Source: Thermoproteota archaeon
GTDB lineage: Archaea > Thermoproteota > Thermoprotei_A > Sulfolobales > Desulfurococcaceae
Length of the DNA: 6,263 nt
Direction of reading: 5' to 3'
Assembly: GCA_013154205.1 (NCBI GenBank)
Contig: JAADCY010000184.1
Span: 1-6,263 of the forward strand
Positions 1-5,583 of this stretch are shown in pieces; position 1 is the stretch's first letter, and each line of letters starts with the position of its first letter. The position numbers and the translations under genes are program-made. Under the pieces are notes generated by a model that made no database searches, was not told where the DNA came from, and saw only the letters and a program-made list of their open reading frames with translations.

Positions 1-490
1 ATTCTTTAAGCCTGAGTAAAGCATCGACAACACGGCCTAGATCCCCGCCTCTCCGGAGGAGCCTGTAGACATCATCTTCATCACTATCCATGCTTACAAC
101 CAGCTCATCGATGCCGAGCCTGTATAGGTCATCCAGGTACTTGGAGAGGTAGTAGCCATTAGTATTGAGCAGTATTTTCAGACCCTTCTCCTTAGCCATA
201 CGGATAAAGTCTAGGATGCGGGGATTTACCAGTGGTTCTCCCCAGCCCGAGAAACTTATCTTCTCAACTCCAGCCTCCACGGCGTTATCGATGATTTTAC
301 GGAATGTTTCGATGCTCATCATATGCGTTAGCTTCTCATCAATGATCTTGTTCCTAAAACAATATATGCACTGATAATTACATGATGTCGTGACCTCGAC
401 CATGAGTTCTCGGGAATGACTATCCTTGCTCAGCTCGAGGATCCAATCACCAATCCTCAGCCTATGATCCCCTGGTTTTTCATGACTCAT
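1..490 (-). CDS. Radical SAM domain protein, N-terminal part (cut by window edge)
   Basis: Reading leftwards from the ATG at 490 the frame stays open for 163 codons and runs off the window. Cys37, Cys41 and Cys44 form the CxxxCxxC motif that binds the [4Fe-4S] cluster and S-adenosylmethionine in radical SAM enzymes. It follows a beta strand (LMVEVTTSCN), as is usual. A second strand carries SGWGEPL at 81-87, the GGE-like SAM-contacting motif, and LNTNG at 108-112 is the next typical strand. This layout matches the MoaA/PqqE/SPASM-type superfamily. The CFRN and SGWGEP words recall maturases of tungsten oxidoreductases, but the C-terminal half that would decide this is missing, so the substrate is unknown. 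An in-frame ATG at 508 could add six residues (MYGAEI). A TATA-like TTAAAA lies near 528-533, about 20-25 bases upstream of 508, which would suit a leaderless or short-leader transcript. No clear Shine-Dalgarno site decides between the starts. Confidence 0.88.
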   Translation of the reverse strand, partial: MSHEKPGDHRLRIGDWILELSKDSHSRELMVEVTTSCNYQCIYCFRNKIIDEKLTHMMSIETFRKIIDNAVEAGVEKISFSGWGEPLVNPRILDFIRMAKEKGLKILLNTNGYYLSKYLDDLYRLGIDELVVSMDSDEDDVYRLLRRGGDLGRVVDALLRLKE

Positions 491-645
491 TATTTCGGCC
501 CCGTACATAGTGATTTAGGAAGCCATGTTTTAATGGTTTCCACAGCCTATCATGATTGTTTGAAATGCTAATAGGTTGATCATTAGTTCTCAATAGGACT
601 TGCTCCATTCATGATCGTCGTTTTGCTCCGCAGAATAACATGTAT

Positions 646-664
646 CATTATATTTTATATAATG
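646..664 (+). promoter_or_regulatory. Probable TATA-box promoter of the ABC exporter operon
   Basis: An AT-rich block, TTTTATATAATG, stands in the 215-base divergent gap, about 65-80 bases before the ATPase start. Archaeal TATA boxes sit about 26 bases before the transcript start, which predicts initiation near 680-685 and a leader of about 40 bases. The box is embedded in an inverted repeat, CATTATA-TTTTA-TATAATG (7-base arms, 5-base spacer), flanked by two copies of AACATG at 637-642 and 674-679. This could be a repressor site, but AT-rich palindromes arise easily around TATA boxes. The rest of 511-725 shows nothing else I can support. Confidence 0.5.
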
Positions 665-711
665 TATTATTTGAACATGACATAGAACCATACGATCACA
701 TAGGGATCTGT

Positions 712-717
712 GAGGAG
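712..717 (+). promoter_or_regulatory. Shine-Dalgarno site of the ABC ATPase gene
   Basis: GAGGAG lies 8 bases before the ATG at 726. It supports that start over the next in-frame ATG at 741, which has no purine-rich site before it. Confidence 0.65.
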
Positions 718-725
718 TAAGAACG

Positions 726-1670
726 ATGCAGTATGCTGTCATGATTAAAGATCTCGTTAAAACCTACAATGGTTTCGAAGCACTAAGAGGAGTGGATCTA
801 CAGATCCCTGATGGAATAATATATGGGTTACTGGGGCCTAATGGAGCTGGGAAATCCACGCTAATATCAATAATCGTCGGCGTTTCAAAACCTGATAAAG
901 GAGATGTAGTTGTTCTCGGAGGCTCGCCATCAGATCCCCGGATAAGGAGCCTGATCGGCTATCAGCCGCAGGAGCACGGCCTACACCCTAATCTGACAGG
1001 CTGGGAGAACCTCTACTTCTACGCCGGGATCTATGGTGTAGGTAAGAAGGAGGCCCGCCCTAAGATCGAGGAACTCGCATCTACTCTGGGAGTCCTAGAT
1101 CATCTAGGCAAACCTGTCAGAACCTATAGTGGTGGTTTAAAGCAGAGGCTCAGCATCATCGCCGCCCTCCTACATGACCCGGAGCTCATAGTGCTCGATG
1201 AGCCGACAACCGGTCTCGATCCCGGTGTTAGGCAGAAAGTATGGGATCTAATAAGGGATCTGCGGAGAAGGGGAAAAACAATATTGTTGGCAACACACTA
1301 CATGGAGGAGGCCGAGAAGCTAGGCGACGAAGTAGCCATTATCGATAACGGGAGGATCATCGCTCGTGGTAGCCCTGAGGAGCTTAAACAACGGTATGGG
1401 CCTCCAGCGGTAATTGAGATCGTTCTAGGCGAAGAAGGCGTCGGCGACAGGCTCGCCCATGCCCTGGCCAGCCAAGGCATTGAGGCGACCGTACTAGGAC
1501 GTGATAGACTTAGAATATACTGTAAGGATCCCGACGCCATCATCCCAGATATAACTGGTATGGCTTACAGGCTCGGCCTAAGCATACGTGTCCTAAGAGT
1601 CGTTAAGCCCAGTCTAGAAGACGTATTCCTTAAACTAACCGGTAGGAGGCTCGGGGAAAATGAATCTTAA
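726..1670 (+). CDS. ABC-2 type exporter, ATP-binding subunit
   Basis: Cytoplasmic ATPase that powers an ABC exporter together with the membrane protein encoded next. All nucleotide-binding motifs are present: Walker A GPNGAGKST (37-45), Q-loop at Gln82 (GYQPQE), signature YSGGLKQRL (134-142), Walker B LIVLDEP (154-160) with catalytic Glu159, D-loop GLD (163-165) and the switch His191 (ATHYMEEAE). After the ATPase domain a C-terminal extension (about 225-314) ends in PSLEDVFLKLTGR, the hallmark tail of the DrrA/NatA/CcmA-like branch that works with ABC-2 permeases. The length (314 residues) is normal for that branch. The gene overlaps the permease gene by 11 bases, so the two are co-transcribed and probably translationally coupled. 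Family members export drugs, lipids, sodium or polysaccharide, and the sequence does not tell which applies. No defect is seen. Confidence 0.95.
   Translation: MQYAVMIKDLVKTYNGFEALRGVDLQIPDGIIYGLLGPNGAGKSTLISIIVGVSKPDKGDVVVLGGSPSDPRIRSLIGYQPQEHGLHPNLTGWENLYFYAGIYGVGKKEARPKIEELASTLGVLDHLGKPVRTYSGGLKQRLSIIAALLHDPELIVLDEPTTGLDPGVRQKVWDLIRDLRRRGKTILLATHYMEEAEKLGDEVAIIDNGRIIARGSPEELKQRYGPPAVIEIVLGEEGVGDRLAHALASQGIEATVLGRDRLRIYCKDPDAIIPDITGMAYRLGLSIRVLRVVKPSLEDVFLKLTGRRLGENES
1644..1650 (+). promoter_or_regulatory. Shine-Dalgarno site of the ABC permease gene
   Basis: AGGAGGC lies inside the end of the ATPase gene, 9 bases before the ATG at 1660. It supports a start upstream of the ATPase stop codon, giving the 11-base gene overlap. 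Confidence 0.65.
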
Positions 1671-2925
1671 AGCTATTAAAGCATTCCTGGTACGGGATGT
1701 TAAATCCACGTTTAAGGATAAGGCAGCCCTATTCTGGATTATAGCGTGGCCTATAATCTGGATACTGATGACCGCATATGTCTTCATACCTCCAGGTTCA
1801 GGATCTGCCATAACGTTGAATGTCGGTGTTGTGAACGACGACCACAGCGTGGCACCATTTAACGGAACATATCTGATCAAGATCATGAATGAGACCACAG
1901 TGGACGGCAAACACTTATTCAATGTCAAAATGTATTCAAGCACTGATAAGCTCAGAGAAGATCTTTCGAAAGGAAGGCTTGATGCAGGCCTTGTAATTCC
2001 CGATGGCTTTGGCCGTAACGCGACATACGGTACTGGTAGATTAGACATTCTTATCAGAGCCGATAATCCCTCGACAAAACAGATCAACAGCGGAATACTA
2101 TCAGGTTTCCTCCAAGAAGTATCACGCAGACTCTCAATGGTGAAGATCAATATCAGCATGAGATACATTGAGAAATACATGCCGAGCACCCAGCAGGGCT
2201 TCTCCCCTGAGAAAATAAAGGAGTACCTGGTAGGCATAGCGATCCCTATCAATACGACCATTAAAGAAGTAGTGCCAGTATCAGTGAGCTCGAGGCCTTC
2301 TTTGATCGGATGGTATACTCTCGGAGCTATAGGTATGATGTTCCTCTACACCGGCCTCATGATAGGCGCGGCTATGATCGTTAGGGAGAAAGAGCTAGGC
2401 ACACTCCGCCGCCTCCTAGCTAGCCCGTCCAGTGGCCCGGAGCTACTGATCGGTAAGACCCTGGGCGGAATAGTTATTCTTGTAATATCCGCTATTATAG
2501 CGTTATTCGTAGGGCTAATGGTCGGTGCAAGGATCTACTGGAACCCCGCTGATCCTATTGATTGGCTCGTACCAGTATTCATGCTTATAGCCGCGATCAT
2601 GGCTATAGGGATGGGGCTCATACTCTCACTGGTATCGAGGACTAGCAGGGGTGCTTCAAGCCTTTCAACAGCACTCGGCCTGCTCTTCACTATCACCGCC
2701 GGCATATGGATCCCAAAGGAATGGCTGCCATCCTGGATGAGGGTTTTCGCGGAGAACTTCCCGTTTACATGGACTATTGATGGAATAAGGAATATAATCG
2801 TATACCAGTACGGATGGAGCGACATAGCACCATTGCTGCTGAAATCGTTGGTTGTCGCTATAGTGATATTTGCTATAGGGGCCCTGATCTATAAGGCGCA
2901 GATCAGGAGGTACGCTGAAAAATAA
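1660..2925 (+). CDS. ABC-2 type exporter, membrane (permease) subunit
   Basis: Integral membrane partner of the ATPase encoded just upstream. The topology is that of the ABC-2 'membrane_3' (YhgE/DrrB/NatB-like) class. It has one N-terminal transmembrane helix (about 24-45), a large outward-facing loop (about 50-210) with several N-x-S/T sequons, then five C-terminal helices at about 217-241, 267-291, 303-326, 332-351 and 390-412. Between helices two and three the segment REKELGTLRRLLASP followed by ELLIGK (242-266) is the conserved cytoplasmic coupling-helix region that contacts the ATPase in this family. FPFTWTIDGIR (367-377) is also typical of the family's last extracellular part. At 421 residues it is full length. 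One ATPase and one permease suggest a homodimer of each. The transported substrate is unknown. The adjacent surface-protein gene is convergent and need not be related. Confidence 0.93.
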   Translation: MNLKAIKAFLVRDVKSTFKDKAALFWIIAWPIIWILMTAYVFIPPGSGSAITLNVGVVNDDHSVAPFNGTYLIKIMNETTVDGKHLFNVKMYSSTDKLREDLSKGRLDAGLVIPDGFGRNATYGTGRLDILIRADNPSTKQINSGILSGFLQEVSRRLSMVKINISMRYIEKYMPSTQQGFSPEKIKEYLVGIAIPINTTIKEVVPVSVSSRPSLIGWYTLGAIGMMFLYTGLMIGAAMIVREKELGTLRRLLASPSSGPELLIGKTLGGIVILVISAIIALFVGLMVGARIYWNPADPIDWLVPVFMLIAAIMAIGMGLILSLVSRTSRGASSLSTALGLLFTITAGIWIPKEWLPSWMRVFAENFPFTWTIDGIRNIIVYQYGWSDIAPLLLKSLVVAIVIFAIGALIYKAQIRRYAEK

Positions 2926-2935
2926 ATTTGTTTTT
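2917..2935. terminator. Bidirectional T-tract termination region
   Basis: On the plus strand TTTGTTTTT (2927-2935) follows the permease stop codon directly. On the minus strand the same segment reads TTTATTTTT, downstream of the end of the surface-protein gene. Archaeal RNA polymerase terminates at such T-runs without needing a hairpin. A 7-base inverted repeat, CCTGATC/GATCAGG (2883-2889 with 2901-2907, 11-base loop), lies just before it inside the permease gene, but may be coincidental. Confidence 0.5.
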
Positions 2936-2965
2936 CCCGAATCAACACGGTTCTCATACCCTGTT

Positions 2966-3667
2966 TTATCCCCAGCAACCACATCTCGTCGTATTAGTTG
3001 TTACCGGGCATATTGATGATCCATTATATCTCGTGAATTCCCCGGCTCCTATCCCATTGATAATTATTGTCGTGTTCGCGAGAACCAGTTCTCCTGTCCA
3101 GTGGATGAATGCTCTTCCCCAGCACCATTCTCCGGCTGGATTCCACCATGTCCCGTTTATCACAGGCCATTTTGTAGGATAGTAGGTTATTATGGTGCCT
3201 CTCAGGAATAGTTTTCCGCCGCCGGGCAGGGATGCCTTGACGATTATCATGGTTGGCTGGAGGCTTCCCTTGAAGCTTACAGTGAAATTAGTTGTGTCTA
3301 TGATCATGTGTTCGTATGGAAGGTTTATCCTCATCTGGTGATCCATTGGTATCTTCTTGAGTGGTGACGGATTATTGGATGTGTCTATCATGAAGTTCAG
3401 TATGTTGGTGAATCCAACCATACATGTGAATTCTATTGGTGCTCCACGGGTCTTGTATGATGGTATGTAGAGGGATCTATGGCTGGCTCTATCCATTACG
3501 AAGTATCCTTGGAAGACTCTTGTCTCTCCGTTTATATCTATTATTGCCTTCATCTTGCAGGACATCCAGAAACCACTCCATATATCGAGCCCTCTTCCGA
3601 GCGGGTATGCTCCATGGCCGACCCATGTCTGGTTCCATTGGCCAAGCCATAGTGGTGCTCCGTACAT
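2966..3667 (-). CDS. C-terminal part of a split surface-anchored protein
   Basis: This frame is identical to that of the upstream 300-residue gene part and is separated from it only by the TAA at 3692-3694. The nine codons between that stop and the first ATG (EPIHIVAW before MYG) already read like the protein, so this is the rest of one gene rather than a separate one. The first ATG at 3667 has no Shine-Dalgarno site. The 233 residues are rich in Trp, Tyr, Gly and beta-strand patterns, with N-glycosylation sequons (NQT, NFT, NGT, NTT, NGS), as expected for an outside-facing protein. Residues 36-54 (SC-x6-D-x-NG-x5-QG) repeat a motif of the N-terminal part. The beta-rich, two-lobed look recalls AttH/CrtC-like lipocalin folds, but I see no diagnostic motif, so the function stays unknown. 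It could be silent if the stop is real. Confidence 0.6.
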   Translation of the reverse strand: MYGAPLWLGQWNQTWVGHGAYPLGRGLDIWSGFWMSCKMKAIIDINGETRVFQGYFVMDRASHRSLYIPSYKTRGAPIEFTCMVGFTNILNFMIDTSNNPSPLKKIPMDHQMRINLPYEHMIIDTTNFTVSFKGSLQPTMIIVKASLPGGGKLFLRGTIITYYPTKWPVINGTWWNPAGEWCWGRAFIHWTGELVLANTTIIINGIGAGEFTRYNGSSICPVTTNTTRCGCWG

Positions 3668-3691
3668 CCATGCAACTATATGGATTGGTTC

Positions 3692-4594
3692 TTAGCCTGT
3701 TTTGACGTTCTTTATGCCGTGTATCCATGTGTGGTTTGTCTCGATATAGGTAAGGTATTCTATGTATTGTCCGCTTAGGTCTCTTTCCCAGAGCTTTATC
3801 CATCCATTGCCTTTCTCTACGAAGATCGGGCCGACGAACCTGATCTTCCATAGGTAATGCCATTCTTCATCATAGTATATTTTCGGGTAGAACCCCATCC
3901 ACTGCGTCTCACGAGGTAGGAGTGGTGGTCTTCCCTGGTATATGAATGAGCCATTATTATCCATGGCCATGAATATGAAGCAGCTAAGTTTCCAATGGTT
4001 ATCGTCGCTGGGATAGACTAGGTAGCCATACCTTGATATTAGGAATACCGTCCCGATCGGGGCAACATCCCATGTAGTCGGAGATCTACGGTATTCGAGG
4101 GCATTATTGTTTATCTTTATCTGTGGAAGCTTCACTGAGCCTATCCTGTATGTCTCTTTGACGTTCTTATATGCTTGTTTTAATAATTGGAGAGCGGTGC
4201 TCTTGTCTCCCATCTTGTAGTGATATATAGCGGAGAGCACCAAGTATTCTGCAAGGTATATATCGTATCCTTGTAATTCTTTACCGTGTAGGTACTTCAT
4301 GAATGCTCTGACGTCTTTCCAGCTCGGAATAACAGTTGGCTTATATGGAGATAATCCGGTGGTGGTTGTACTTGGTGATCCTGTCGTTGTATAGCTTGTT
4401 GTGGGGAGCTGTGTTGTCTGGGTTGTCTGTTCTATCGATGTTGAAGTATAGGGTTTAGTGGACGTTATTGTAGTACTTACTGCTTGAGGTGTTTGAGAGA
4501 AATTATAGATAGTATATGTTAGTCCACCGATTATCACTAGCATAACTATAATGATTCCTGCGAGGAGACGCTTGTGAGGATCCACATCTTTCAC
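3692..4594 (-). CDS. Membrane-anchored surface protein with Thr/Ser-rich stalk, N-terminal part (ends at in-frame TAA)
   Basis: Unrecognised protein with a clear extracellular layout. It has a short basic N-terminus (HKR), one hydrophobic helix (about 10-31) serving as signal anchor, a low-complexity Thr/Ser/Pro stalk (about 39-80), and a helical segment (about 94-148) that includes a TPR-like helix pair around YHYKMGDKSTALQLLKQAYK. From about 174 a Trp/Tyr-rich beta region follows, with sequons NGS and NHT. Stalks of this kind are common in surface proteins of Desulfurococcales. The frame stops at TAA (3692-3694) in the middle of the beta region and resumes at once, so the natural product probably extends about 240 residues more. 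Start: GTG at 4594 gives 300 residues. A GGTGA Shine-Dalgarno match (4591-4595) placed 5 bases before the GTG at 4585 favours starting three codons later (VDPHKR). The Thr/Ser content could also fit a solute-binding or cell-wall role. Confidence 0.75.
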   Translation of the reverse strand: MKDVDPHKRLLAGIIIVMLVIIGGLTYTIYNFSQTPQAVSTTITSTKPYTSTSIEQTTQTTQLPTTSYTTTGSPSTTTTGLSPYKPTVIPSWKDVRAFMKYLHGKELQGYDIYLAEYLVLSAIYHYKMGDKSTALQLLKQAYKNVKETYRIGSVKLPQIKINNNALEYRRSPTTWDVAPIGTVFLISRYGYLVYPSDDNHWKLSCFIFMAMDNNGSFIYQGRPPLLPRETQWMGFYPKIYYDEEWHYLWKIRFVGPIFVEKGNGWIKLWERDLSGQYIEYLTYIETNHTWIHGIKNVKTG

Positions 4595-4617
4595 CTAGTT
4601 CAAACAATCTGGTTTCA

Positions 4618-4629
4618 ATCAACTTAAGG
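4618..4629 (-). promoter_or_regulatory. Weak TATA-like element before the surface-protein gene
   Basis: Read on the minus strand, ACCTTAAGTT lies about 26 bases before position 4598, just ahead of the GGTGA Shine-Dalgarno match at 4591-4595. That spacing fits an archaeal promoter with a very short leader. The match to a TATA consensus is poor, so this rests mainly on position. Confidence 0.25.
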
Positions 4630-4698
4630 TCTTAGATAGGAACAATTCGCCAATAGTTGTGGAACGTACCGGAACAATAAATGAATAAGAATCAATAG

Positions 4699-4724
4699 AT
4701 ATTACACATCAATATTACTCATCA
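4699..4724 (+). repeat. 13-base tandem repeat in divergent promoter region
   Basis: ATATTACACATCA (4699-4711) is followed without gap by ATATTACTCATCA (4712-4724), 12 of 13 bases identical. It lies between the divergent starts of the surface-protein gene and the small-protein/nucleotidyltransferase pair. Two adjacent direct half-sites could serve as an operator. No third copy is seen on either side. The remainder of 4595-4782 is AT-rich and otherwise featureless. Confidence 0.6.
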
Positions 4725-4768
4725 CAAGACAAGCATTATTGCTGACTATACGAAAAATAATTATGATT

Positions 4769-4774
4769 AGGAGG
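4769..4774 (+). promoter_or_regulatory. Shine-Dalgarno site deciding the TTG start
   Basis: AGGAGG lies 8 bases before TTG at 4783. There is no in-frame ATG near the start of this reading frame, so this strong site is the main reason to accept TTG as the initiation codon. Confidence 0.65.
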
Positions 4775-4782
4775 GATAAATT

Positions 4783-4977
4783 TTGACTAATGATAGGTCT
4801 AGGGAGGCTGTTAAGGCTCTACTGATTATAAGGCAGAAAGAAAGACCAAGACGCTCACGTAGATCGTTGGAAGAAGTGCTTAGGATTGCGGAAATAGCCA
4901 GATTTGCGTTTAAAAGAAAATTTGAGATCGTGGTATGGGGTGAGGATGAACGTGTGCTAAAAATGAAGAGCTCGTGA
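4783..4977 (+). CDS. Small basic protein paired with nucleotidyltransferase (possible antitoxin-like partner)
   Basis: Protein of 64 residues starting at TTG, backed by the AGGAGG site upstream. It is strongly charged: an Arg/Lys-rich N-terminal half (RQKERPRRSRRS, about 17-28) leads into a predicted amphipathic helix (SLEEVLRIAEIARFAFKRK), then a short strand (FEIVVWGEDERVL). I recognise no family. Its TGA stop overlaps the GTG start of the nucleotidyltransferase frame (GTGA at 4974-4977), which implies one transcript and translational coupling. A small gene coupled ahead of a minimal nucleotidyltransferase resembles AbiEi/AbiEii-type or related toxin-antitoxin pairs. The role is inferred only from that order, and the protein is far shorter than the known AbiEi antitoxins. 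It might also be a DNA-binding or purely structural partner. Confidence 0.65.
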   Translation: MTNDRSREAVKALLIIRQKERPRRSRRSLEEVLRIAEIARFAFKRKFEIVVWGEDERVLKMKSS

Positions 4978-5156
4978 GTGAGCTATTAGATTATTATTTT
5001 TCCAAGAGAAGTATCCTAAAAGAGATCAAAGATCCGACAGAACGCTACGCGGTAATGATTGGATTGCTTAACGATTGGTTTACCGGGAAAAATCTGGGCT
5101 ACCTGGTAATTACAGGTGGATTCGCTGTAGAGCTTTTTGACAGGCTCCTCTTATAG
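4974..5156 (+). CDS. Nucleotidyltransferase fragment, N-terminal (60 codons)
   Basis: First open segment of the broken nucleotidyltransferase. It starts at GTG within the stop of the preceding small gene. It holds an N-terminal helical part (MSELLDYYFSKRSILKEI) and the strand-turn-helix YLVITGGFAVELF, with the GG pair at 49-50 typical of the nucleotidyltransferase phosphate-binding turn. After the T-run at 5134-5138 the frame drifts into DRLLL and TAG, losing the catalytic Asp residues. On its own it could not be catalytic. Confidence 0.5.
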   Translation: MSELLDYYFSKRSILKEIKDPTERYAVMIGLLNDWFTGKNLGYLVITGGFAVELFDRLLL

Positions 5157-5224
5157 AACCATTGATATCAATATAATAATGAGTAAATCCACTGACAGCA
5201 GATATCGTAGAAGAATTTCTCGCA

Positions 5225-5575
5225 ATGATAGACGAGAAAATAGGTAGAGGATATCTACCATACTATGAAGAAATAGCACTTAAATCTATAGAGATTGTTT
5301 CGACCGCCTATACTAGGAGGAAAAAACCTGTCAAAGTAATGATTCACGAATTCGAAATACTTATCGATCCTCCTGAAGACCTCATAATAGGATACTTGGC
5401 TGCCTGGAAATACTGGGAGTCAGATATTGATAAGGAGAAAGCACTGCTTCTACTCATATCACTTTATGATATACTAGATTATGATTATCTTCAAGCACGT
5501 GCTAGGGAGGAGAAAGTCGAGGAGGAATTGAAACTATTGTCAAGTCTCGCCCGTGAACTCGTAGCAAAGCACTAG
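5225..5575 (+). CDS. Nucleotidyltransferase fragment, C-terminal (116 codons)
   Basis: Last open segment of the broken gene. The frame is open from 5183, and the seven codons before the ATG (IVEEFLA) already read as protein, so the ATG at 5225 is probably an internal Met. No Shine-Dalgarno site stands before it. It contains the loop and strands that follow the active site (VKVMIHEFEILIDPPEDLI), then the helical C-terminal region LIIGYLAAWKYWESDIDKEKA and YDILDYDYLQARAREE. The 'D-L-I-x-x-Y-L-x-x-W-K-(Y/F)-W-x-S' pattern is what I expect of DUF6036-type proteins. It ends 8 bases before the convergent membrane-protein gene. Confidence 0.55.
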   Translation: MIDEKIGRGYLPYYEEIALKSIEIVSTAYTRRKKPVKVMIHEFEILIDPPEDLIIGYLAAWKYWESDIDKEKALLLLISLYDILDYDYLQARAREEKVEEELKLLSSLARELVAKH

Positions 5576-5583
5576 CCGTACAT

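Larger units (their letters stand above)
4974..5575 (+). pseudogene. Frameshifted minimal nucleotidyltransferase (AbiEii/DUF6036-like)
   Basis: Three consecutive frames together give one protein of about 200 residues. Frame one supplies residues up to GGFAVEL (to about 5135). If one T is removed from the five-T run at 5134-5138, the frame continues as LTGSSYRTIDINI (5137-5172), the expected nucleotidyltransferase strand after the GG motif. A second +1 shift somewhere in 5183-5245, probably 5184-5200, joins ADIVEEFLAMIDEK and the C-terminal domain. The family adds nucleotides to target molecules or acts as the toxin of two-gene systems. The fold needs GG followed by D-x-D, and here the second Asp is Asn (D-I-N, codons 5164-5172), which would weaken metal binding. 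With two indels close together the gene is either decaying or misassembled. The DUF6036-like assignment is from memory of family motifs. Confidence 0.7.

Noticed and set aside
165..374. 69-codon plus-strand open frame
   Set aside because: It lies wholly opposite the radical SAM gene, whose frame holds clear catalytic motifs. The plus-strand product has no recognisable features.
1635..2261. 208-codon minus-strand open frame inside the exporter genes
   Set aside because: It is antisense to the permease gene, which has convincing family motifs and a Shine-Dalgarno site. The antisense product looks like a shadow.
3692..3694. Programmed stop-codon readthrough or a 22nd amino acid
   Set aside because: The codon is TAA, not TAG or TGA, and no recoding element is visible. 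Mutation or sequence error is simpler.
3489..3863. 124-codon minus-strand frame spanning the TAA in the surface-protein gene
   Set aside because: It is in a different frame, is Arg-rich and low in plausible structure, and overlaps the Trp/Tyr-rich frame that has sequons and a repeated motif. It does not explain the stop.
4378..4480. Short Thr-codon repeats resembling a tandem array
   Set aside because: The repetitive look comes from the Thr/Ser-rich protein stalk. Periodicity at the DNA level is irregular and there are no CRISPR-like repeats or spacers.
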